From: Asterias rubens | Lineage: Eukaryota; Echinodermata; Asteroidea; Forcipulatida; Asteriidae | NCBI RefSeq assembly: GCF_902459465.1 | Contig: NC_047068.1 | Location: forward strand, 18,995,195 to 19,059,194 | Direction of reading: 5' to 3' | Length of the DNA: 64,000 nucleotides | Shown: positions 56,735 through 64,000 of the stretch, one piece after another | How the letters are laid out: each line of letters starts with the position of its first letter | Position numbering within the stretch: the first letter of the stretch is position 1 | Notes under the pieces: model-generated | Told to the model about the DNA's origin: nothing | Seen by the model: only the letters and a program-made list of their open reading frames with translations | The model's database searches: none | Position numbers and translations under genes: made by a program

Positions 56735-57305
56735 GTACATTAAATCATAGTTTATCAAATCATACACTTAATCCCTAGATAACATAATTACAATGGTTGT
56801 AATGCCTGCATGCAATGTTTACATCTTTGTTTGTCTGCTTGTTTTCTGCCGGTTTTGTTTTCCTCTCACAGATGCTATTCAATACAGTTTCATTTTAGAT
56901 CCATGATTTGTTTTGCCCTAAAGAAGGTATACGTTTGGTCATCACGCTTAAAATTAACGACAACAAAAAGTTGTGGTTAAAAGCATACAGCAGCTTTTGA
57001 GAAACATTTCACTTTGAAGTGTGGTGTAAAAAGATATACAAGTTTTTATACCCCAAATTGTAATCTGAGAAGCATTACTGCAGTGTAACGCTTGTCAGAT
57101 TGTGTATTCCTATTAGGGAATATTCTATAGCTATTCTATAAAACAATACATTATTATGCTGCAGGTCATGTTTTTGCAAAATCCAACAAGTCAGACTGGG
57201 AATACAAGACATTTGCCCCTTGTTGCATGCGATGTCCATTTGGTGGTGGTTAACATTACTAAAATGCATGAACAGTTCACAAACTTTGCATGTTCATTTG
57301 ACATA

Positions 57306-57672
57306 TTAAAGAGACATGTTACCTTGGATCGGTCAAGTTATTCCATGAAAAACATTAACAAAAACAATTTGTTAAAATAATCAAAATGGTTAGAAAGATG
57401 TTTTAAAAGTAGAATAAAATGATCCACACAAACATACCTCGAAATTGTGTAGTTTTCCTTTTACTTTCCAAACTAACGCGTTCGGCCTTGGAGTCAAAAA
57501 CTTGACTCCACAAAATGGCGTGCCATGTTAGTTCACAAGGTATAAGGAAAACCGTGCAATCATTATATTCTACTTTTAAAATATCTTTCTAACCATATGC
57601 ATTTTATTACAAACAGTTTCAAACACTTTTCATAGACCAACTCGTCCAATCCAAGGCAACGTGTCCCTTTAA
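57306..57672. repeat. MITE family B
   Basis: Ends TTAAAGAGACATGTTACCTT and GGCAACGTGTCCCTTTAA. Same interior as 37149-37547 (GATCCACACAAACATACCTC). In the intron between exons 6c and 7. Confidence 0.85.
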
Positions 57673-57757
57673 GTGGATGCATGATGTGCAAAGGTTGTAC
57701 ACATTGTCCACTACTTTCTTGAACTGAATCAGCTTTGTTATATTTTCCTCCCTGAAG

Positions 57758-57909
57758 GTGCTCCCGAGGCTCAGGGCCCGACGTTGATTCAAGCCAAGGC
57801 TCTAGCACTGACTGCTATCGAGCTTCTCCAACCGGATGGACAAGACAAACTCAAGAAAATCCAGCAGGAATTCAAAGACTCCATCAGCAAGTTGACTGTC
57901 CCGGAATAA
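57758..57909 (+). CDS. PM20D2: PM20D2-like copy 2, terminal exon 7
   Basis: Phase 1 in (accepts any exon 6), stop TAA 57907-57909. Reads APEAQGPTLIQAKALALTAI, then ELLQPDGQDKLKKIQQ and DSISKLTVPE. The helix that packs on the catalytic domain in M20 enzymes. Only one exon 7 exists for the three exons 6, which argues against three separate genes. Confidence 0.92.
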
Positions 57910-57984
57910 ATTTGGAGCTTGACTGTGTTCCTTAGATAGGAGTCAAACAATGGCTCATGATTCAAGATAGTATGATAACTATCT

Positions 57985-58065
57985 CATCCGGGTCCTTTGG
58001 ACGAGACGTAAAAATAGGTCCCGTGTTGTGAGTGATGCACGCTAAAGAACTCACCACAGATTTAC
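57985..58065 (+). repeat. SINE family 2 tail fragment
   Basis: CATCCGGGTCCTTTGGACGA and GTCCCGTGTTGTGAGTGATG resemble the middle part of the 38.3 kb SINE. Head missing. Confidence 0.4.
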
Positions 58066-58069
58066 CGGT

Positions 58070-59195
58070 ACTTTTCAGTAAAGGACGTGTAATGTTATTA
58101 TCTTGTCCATATGCCATCTATAAGTTTGTGTTATGGATATATAATTAAAAACAACTAAAAATATACCTGCTCTGATCTCCTTTGAAGCAGCCACAATTGG
58201 CAACCATTGCATTTTTAAGCAATAATGGAGATATTGTTGAAATCCATGACTGTGGAGTGATGCTTTAATTACCATTAACTGTATAAACCACGTAAAACAA
58301 TCTCACAAATCTGTGCAACATTTTTGGGACAAGAAAAACCAACAAACTTGAAAATATAATATGACTGATAATCAGTTGCGAGGCCATTTTCCTTTTGTAA
58401 AGGGCTTTCCATTGGAAAATCTTGAAGCCTATGGGAAACTTTTCTATGGGCGCCGAGGCCACGACCAGGGGCTCCAGAAGACATGGCCTCCATGTGGTAT
58501 TCCAGGCCTGATAAAGCTAGAGAAATGCTAACCAAAACACTCTGTTTGGAAATGAGGCTTATGAACTACAGAAAACTAAAGTTTCTGTACATGTATCTTT
58601 CTAATGTAATGATCTCCCAGAAGTGCCATTTTGTTCCTATACAAATAAAAAACATGTAAATGTTGAAGAATTTGTTCTTTATATATTTCTTTTCTTCACA
58701 GCTCACAAATACATCAGTATTTACAACCCAAATATGCATTCTATGCTTTGTGTTTGAATGATTTAATTAACATCTATAATACATATTTTAATTTGTGTGT
58801 GACAAAACGTGACATTAATTATTCTTCAGTTATTTTAACAGTGTTACTCAGCAGATTGGCAAGAAATTGTATTTAGATTTCTCCTAAAGTATAGACCATG
58901 TTAACAAAAAGGGTCACAGAGCCTGGACTTCCTGCAGGCACAATTTGTACACAGCGCAACGGAGGAATTTTTTTTACATTGTATTAGGATTGCACTTTAA
59001 TTTTGACTAACGTAAAACATTTTTTACTACACACACTACTTACGTGAGATCTACACATGTTGCTACCACAAATACCTACCAATTATTATGTGTTAAACAA
59101 ACTGAGGCAAACCTATTTGCGGTCCCTGGCTGTACAGAATCAAGCAAAACAATTGAGTAGATTAAAAGAAGGAAAGACTTTCCGTCTAAAGCATT
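58070..59195. other. 3' flank of copy 2, no gene seen
   Basis: AT-rich. A possible polyadenylation signal AATAAA at 58644. 58390-58510 resembles the dispersed repeat of 34.6 kb. Open frames have no family features. Confidence 0.4.
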
Positions 59196-59196
59196 A

Positions 59197-59580
59197 TTAA
59201 GGCACCAGACACTTTTGGTAATTACTCAAAGTAATTGTTAGCATAACAACTTACTTGGTAACAAGCAATATAGAGCTGTTGATAGTATAACAAATTGTGA
59301 GAAACGGCTCTCTCTGAAGTCATGTAGTTTTTGAGAAAGAGGTCATTTCTTACTCAAATATTAAAAGGATTCAGACCTGTATATCTTTTAATATTTTTGT
59401 AGGCATCTTAAATCACACAATTTCTGCAACACAGCTGTTTTTACCTTTCGTCGTCTCTTGAAACTTTGATGATTAATAAAGTCCAAATTTTCACAGATTT
59501 GTTATTTTATGTATATGTTGATATACACCAAGTGAGAAAACTGGTCTTTGACAATTACCAAAGGTCTCCAGCACCTTTAT
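59197..59580. repeat. MITE family A, diverged centre
   Basis: Left end TTAAGGCACCAGACACTTTT, right end CCAAAGGTCTCCAGCACCTT. The interior differs from other members from 59345 to 59450. Confidence 0.7.
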
Positions 59581-59849
59581 TTAAGTGAAACTTTCTCTGG
59601 TTTGATGCTAGCATGCAGTGCACCTAGTACAGTCCAGTGTACAGACTCCTCCACACATGATGTTGCCTGGCTTATCCCATATTGGCCAATTTACTATACC
59701 CTAGCATTTCCTGGCTAGAGCTGGCAACTTTAGGAATGTTATCAAAATTGGGATAGGCTGTTTTTGTTTTATGTGAATGAAGTCACTGGACAATAGGAAG
59801 AAAGCTCAGTGGGTTTTACCAATAGAATGAATAGTTCACTGAATAACGG

Positions 59850-60075
59850 GAATACTTTTGATAAAAAGAACAATTCTTGCAAATCAAATAAATGCCCATC
59901 CCTACAAGTCACTGATTTGGACTTGCCCATACCCCCACAGGGAGGAACCTGTACCAAGGACTAAACCACTAGTGAAAATAGGTAAATTTGATTTAAAAAA
60001 TAAGAAAAAAAAAAAAAAAATTCTTAAAAATCAAATAAATGCCCATCCCCATTCTTTTAACTTACTTGGTAAGGG
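59850..60075. repeat. Short direct duplication
   Basis: AATCAAATAAATGCCCATCC occurs at 59881 and 60030. The intervening A run (60004-60020) suggests a retroposed fragment. No gene. Confidence 0.4.
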
Positions 60076-60424
60076 TTGAAAACTAAAGTTAATAAACAAC
60101 AAGTGTTTTCTAAGTATTAAAGGTACAAAATAATGTAGGACCATATAATGTCAATATTAAGTATAAAGCAAATAAATCTATTTTGGAAACTAATTAAATA
60201 TTAACGGATGGTGTCAAATTTGTATGAAGTACACTGTACTTTCAAGCTAACAACTTCAGGTGTTTTTTTTACCGATCTGGACAGAAAACAAGTTTCCAAT
60301 AGTAAAATTCACTGACCAAAATAAATTCTGAGACCTACTAAAAAAATCTGGTGACGTTGCAGCATCTATTAAAATTCATGTTCTGAATATATATGACCTC
60401 AATGATATTTTGACGAAAAATTAA

Positions 60425-61530
60425 TTGGTGATTGGTCAAAAAGTTGCCTGCCTGTACGTAACAAAAGTTGACTGGTTGAAAAGTTGCCTGCCCCTAGGTA
60501 ACAAAACCTGATTGGTCGAAAAGCTGCCTGCCTGTACGTAACAAAGGCCGATTGGTCGAAAAGTTGCCTGCCTGTAGGTAACAAAGGCTGATTGGTTGAA
60601 AAGTTGCCTGCCTCTAGGTAACAAATGCTGATTGGTCGAAAAGTTGCCGGCCTGTAGGTAACAAATGCTGATTGGTTGAAAAGTTGCCTGCCTCTAGGTA
60701 ACAAAGGCTGATTGGTTGAAAAGTTGCCTGCCTGTAGGTAACAAAGGCTGATTGGTTGAAAAGTTGCCTGCCTCTAGGTAACAAAGGCTGATTGGTCGAA
60801 AAGTTGCCTGCCTCTAGGTAACAAACGCTGATTGGTTGAAAAGTTGCCCGCCTGTAGGTAACAAAGGCTGATTGGTTGAAAAGTTGCCTGCCTCTAGGTA
60901 ACAAACGCTGATTGGTTGAAAAGTTGCCTGCCTGTAGGTAACAAACGCTGATTGGTTGAAAAGTTGCCTGCCTCTAGGTAACAAACGCTGATTGGTTGAA
61001 AAGTTTCCTGCCTCTAGGTAACAAACGCTGATTGGTTGAAAAGTTGCCTGCCTCTAGGTAACAAAGGCTGATTGGTTGAAAAGCTGCCCGCCTGTAGGTA
61101 ACAAAGGCTGATTGGTTGAAAAGTTGCCTGCCTCTAGGTAAAAAACGCTGATTGGTTGAAAAGTTGCCTGCCTCTAGGTAACAAAGGCTGATTGGTTGAA
61201 AAGTTGCCTGCCTCTAGGTAACAAAGGCTGATTGGTTGAAAAGTTGCCTGCCTCTAGGTAACAAAGGCTGATTGGTTGAAAAGTTGCCTGCCTCTAGGTA
61301 ACAAAACCTGATTGGTTGAAAAGTTGCCTGCCTCTAGGTAACAAAGGCTGATTGGTCGAAAAGTTTCCTGCCTGTAGGTAACACAAGCAGATTGGTTGAA
61401 AAGTTGCCTGCCTCTAGGTAACAAAGGCTGATTGGTCGAAAAGTTGCCTGCCTCTAGGTACCAAAACATGATTGGTTGAAAAGGTGCCTGCCCCTAGGTA
61501 ACAAAATGTGATTGGTCAAAAAGTTACCTG
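60425..61530. repeat. Minisatellite, 40 bp unit in strict register, CCAAT-type motif in each unit
   Basis: About 27 units of AAGTTGCCTGCCTCTAGGTA / ACAAAGGCTGATTGGTTGAA, with almost no length variation. Each unit carries TGATTGG, the complement of a CCAAT box (CCAATCA). Variant positions: CTC/TGT in the second word, GGC/CGC/AAC before TGATTGG, and TTG/TCG after it. Minus-strand open frames are by-products. Confidence 0.95.
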
Positions 61531-61602
61531 CCTGTAGTTAACATGACCTGCCACTCATCTGATTGGTTGCTTGTAGAGGTGTGTTTCCATCAGAATACAG
61601 AC

Positions 61603-61632
61603 TTATGTCTCCATGGTATCAGTCTTCAAATT
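61603..61632 (-). CDS. Candidate terminal exon of the minus-strand gene at 62.7-63.5 kb
   Basis: Minus strand: acceptor AATTTCTTTCAG followed, in phase 0, by NLKTDTMET and a stop. It fits the phase 0 exit of the exon at 62675. Very short, so support is weak. Confidence 0.25.
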   Translation of the reverse strand, partial: NLKTDTMET

Positions 61633-61971
61633 CTGAAAGAAATTACACAAAAAATATTTGAAAAAGGATAATTTTCTTCTTTATCTATACAAAAAGACAC
61701 AGTTTTCTGATTTAAATATTGTGGCAAAATGGTCGCCTGGGGGCACAATGACTGGCTCAGTTTTCTCCTTGCACGTGACATGTGCACAGCGCGTGCTCCC
61801 TGCGTGGAGATCACATGAGCAGCATGTGGCGCATATTCAGTAGCGGCCGCAGTAAGCATTTCTAGAGGCAGCAAGTAGATGTGAACTGGCAGGTTATGGC
61901 AAAGAAACAAATCAATACGAATCTAAGAGCAGGTCAGTAATTGCAAACCCAGGATATGATTAAATATTTAC

Positions 61972-62355
61972 CTAAAGGCAGTGGACTATATTGGTAATTA
62001 CTAAAAATAATTATTAGCATAAAACTTTACTTGGTAATGATTAATGGGGAGAGGTTGATGGAATAAAACATTGTGAGAAACTGCTCCCTCTGAAGTGACA
62101 TAGTTTTCGAGAGAGAAGTATTTTTCCACGAATTTGATTTCGAGACCTCAAGTTTAGAATTTAAGGTCTCGAAATCAACCATCTAAAATCACACAACTTG
62201 ACAAGGTTTTTTTTTTCTTTCATTATTATCTCTCAACTTCGACGACCGATTGAGCTAAAATTTTCACAGGTTTGTTTATTTTCATGTATATGTTGAGATA
62301 CACCAAGTGAGAAGACTGGTCTTTGACAATTACCAATAGTGTCCACTGTCTTTAA
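61972..62355. repeat. MITE family A, complete
   Basis: Ends CTAAAGGCAGTGGACTATAT and ATAGTGTCCACTGTCTTTAA. Centre CGAGACCTCAAGTTTAGAAT and its mirror. Confidence 0.88.
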
Positions 62356-62674
62356 TTAAAAGGAAAGAATCATTAAAAAGAAGTATATTATAAGCAAAAG
62401 AGAAGGCGAATCAGAATAAATCACCATCTCTTAGTCACATAAATCAAAGACACTGTGCTTCAAGTCAGTTATTTTTGTGTGTCAGTTCCGAACAGAAAAA
62501 TCTAGCTACAACATGTATAGCGAAGACTCTAGACCGCTCGAGCAACGCTACAATGATCCAAAGTTCTATCGGGTACAGAGCACTACCTGCATCCGTTGAC
62601 TTTTAACACTTTTTTTCTTCTTTTATAAATCACATATAGCTCCATTATATTGTTTTTGGATTTATTTTACTTAC

Positions 62675-62731
62675 ACTGTCAAATTCAGGAAAAACCTCAA
62701 GAATGATGATATCAAGAAGCGTGTAGGCAAG
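62675..62731 (-). CDS. Exon of an unidentified conserved-looking protein
   Basis: Minus strand, 57 nt between CTATATTTCAG and a perfect donor (AGT/GTAAGT). Phase 0 in and out. Reads LAYTLLDIIILEVFPEFDS, an amphipathic helix-like segment. It joins the exon at 63376 in frame. Family not recognised; a helical-repeat (HEAT/ARM-like) protein is only a guess. Confidence 0.55.
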
Positions 62732-62879
62732 CTGAAATATAGAGAAAAAAAATTAAAAATTGCGTGCGGTCCAGTGTAATGTAAAACAAAATGATTTTGT
62801 ATTGTTAACTTTAGAATAAATAAATACTCTGATACTGTCAAGCTTTGAGATTTGTGCTGATTTAGCTTGGATACAGGGA

Positions 62880-63360
62880 TAGGCAAACTCATCTGCTAAG
62901 CAAGATTGGGGAGGGGCTCAAGTAAACTCATCTGCTAAGCAAGCTTGGGTTGGGGAACAGATGAACTCATCTGCTAAGCAAGCTTGGGTAAAGGGGGACA
63001 GGTAAACTTATCTGCTAAGCAAACTTGTTGAGGGTGACAGGTAAATGCATCTGCTACGCAAGCTAAGGTTGGGAGTCAGGTAAATGCATCTGCTAAGTAT
63101 GCTAAGGTTGGGAGTCAGGTAAATGCATCTGCTAAGTAAGCTTAGGTTGTGAGACAAGTAAACTCATCTGCTGAGCAAGCTTTGGGCAGGGGAACAAGTA
63201 AATTAACCTGCTAAGCAAACTTAGGTTGGGAGACAGGTAAACTCATCTGCTAAGCAAGCTTAGGTTGGGAGACAGGTAAATTAATCTGCTAAGCAAGCTT
63301 AGGTTGGGAGACAGGTAAACTCATCCGCTATAAACAAGCTTAAGCAAGCTTGGGTTGAGA
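62880..63360. repeat. Minisatellite, 39 bp unit
   Basis: About 12 units of GGTAAACTCATCTGCTAAGC / AAGCTTAGGTTGGGAGACA. Units vary in length by a few bases. Inside the intron between the exons at 62675 and 63376. Confidence 0.9.
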
Positions 63361-63375
63361 GACAGACCAACTTAC

Positions 63376-63467
63376 CTGCTTATTTAGCTTGGGATATTGT
63401 AAACCATCGAATATGAATCTCAGACCAGCACAGAATTTATCCTCTCCCATAACCTGATGCAGTTGTT
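63376..63467 (-). CDS. Exon of the same unidentified protein
   Basis: Minus strand, 92 nt between a good acceptor (CTTTTGAAACAG) and a perfect donor (CAG/GTAAGT). Enters in phase 1 and leaves in phase 0. Reads QLHQVMGEDKFCAGLRF, IFDGLQYPKLNKQ. Together with the exon at 62675 the stretch is open, with good splice sites, and looks like a real conserved protein. Upstream exons lie beyond or within 63.5-64 kb and were not found. Confidence 0.6.
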
Positions 63468-63779
63468 CTGTTTCAAAAGATAACTATATTAGTTTTCACT
63501 CATGAACCACACTTGCTCAGTTTCAATGTCCCTTTTACTATGCTTACAATAAAGCATGTTTGTTAAAATGATAATTGGTAGAGGGAACTCTGTTACCAAT
63601 AGACCTTTGCTTTATATACAGGTACAATGCACCACTTTTTTGAAGCTACAAGTGCGAACAGAATTAATATATTAAACATTGGATAATGATTATGATAATG
63701 TAGACTCTTATTTAGCACAATTACGAAGAAAGATCATTAGGCTTTTAACATAATTATCCCACGACTATAAATGTCATTT

Positions 63780-63945
63780 CTTAAACCATCTCGGCTCCCT
63801 TTAGAGTATACCCCGGGTGAAGAGAAGCAAAAAGTGTCTTGCTGAAGGACACAAGCGTCATGACCGGGATTCGAACCCACACCCTGATGACTTGGCAACC
63901 AGAACTTGAGTCCATTGCACTACACCGCTTGGCCGCATTACTCCA
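63780..63945 (-). repeat. SINE family 2
   Basis: Reverse orientation: GTCTTGCTGAAGGACACAAG, GGGATTCGAACCCACACCCT, ending CACCGCTTGGCCGCATTA. The last 40 bases of the window (CATACACTGACG twice) resemble the SINE-1 tail. Confidence 0.7.
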
Positions 63946-64000
63946 GTATTGTTTGTGTTTCACCCATACACTGACGTGTGTAAAAGACCATACACTGACG

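Noticed and set aside
53149..57909. Exons 6a, 6b and 6c as parts of three separate tandem genes
   Set aside because: Only one set of exons 1-5 and one exon 7 lies around them, all splice sites are intact, and all three frames are open. An exon-level duplication is simpler.
60399..61469. CRISPR-like appearance of the 40 bp array
   Set aside because: No unique spacers, units are contiguous and variable throughout, and the context is a eukaryotic genome.

Overview
The window is animal nuclear DNA: AT-rich, genes split into short exons with GT..AG introns, and a very high load of SINEs, palindromic MITEs and minisatellites. Gene content (M20-family dipeptidase, death-domain protein, a medium-chain acyl-CoA synthetase relic) and the repeat style suggest a marine deuterostome, most likely an echinoderm and possibly a sea star. 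The taxon is an inference from repeat and protein style, not a database match.

Layout. 1-5 kb: palindromic repeats and a weak candidate for a small spliced gene. 5.3-8.5 kb: tandem array of about 127 bp units with a 631 bp higher-order duplication. 8.9-13.3 kb: a 55-57 bp minisatellite enclosed by two long inverted arms. 14-16.2 kb: stray units of that minisatellite and a 51 bp array. 16-24.2 kb: MITEs and SINEs with scattered minus-strand exon candidates. 26.1-26.4 kb: a long palindrome. 27.7-32.8 kb: 3' end of a minus-strand death-domain gene whose intron holds a 3.5 kb array of 88 bp units. 33.1-33.5 kb: broken first exon of an ACSM-type acyl-CoA synthetase (minus strand).

The best-supported and most interesting content is at 38-58 kb, plus strand: two tandem PM20D2-like genes (peptidase M20 domain-containing protein 2, a beta-alanyl-lysine dipeptidase family). 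Copy 2 (49962-57909) keeps every expected metal ligand and the catalytic Glu. It carries three successive versions of exon 6 (6a, 6b, 6c), all phase 0 in and phase 1 out, so exactly one can be used per mRNA. Each choice closes to a complete frame (398, 394 or 397 aa). Exon 6 carries the last metal-ligand His and the substrate-pocket loop, so this looks like an unreported mutually exclusive exon cassette that retunes a dipeptidase. Copy 1 (38043-44372) has an intact 422-codon frame but has lost one metal-ligand His (Gln), both Glu of the catalytic EE pair (Gln-Asp) and the final His (Tyr), and has an 18-residue insertion in the metal loop. It is a probable pseudoenzyme. Exon 4 and most of exon 7 are nearly identical between copies while exons 3, 5 and 6 are very different, which points to gene conversion patches.

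58-64 kb: a 40 bp-unit array with about 27 regularly spaced CCAAT-type motifs, then minus-strand exons of an unidentified gene with a 39 bp minisatellite in its intron.
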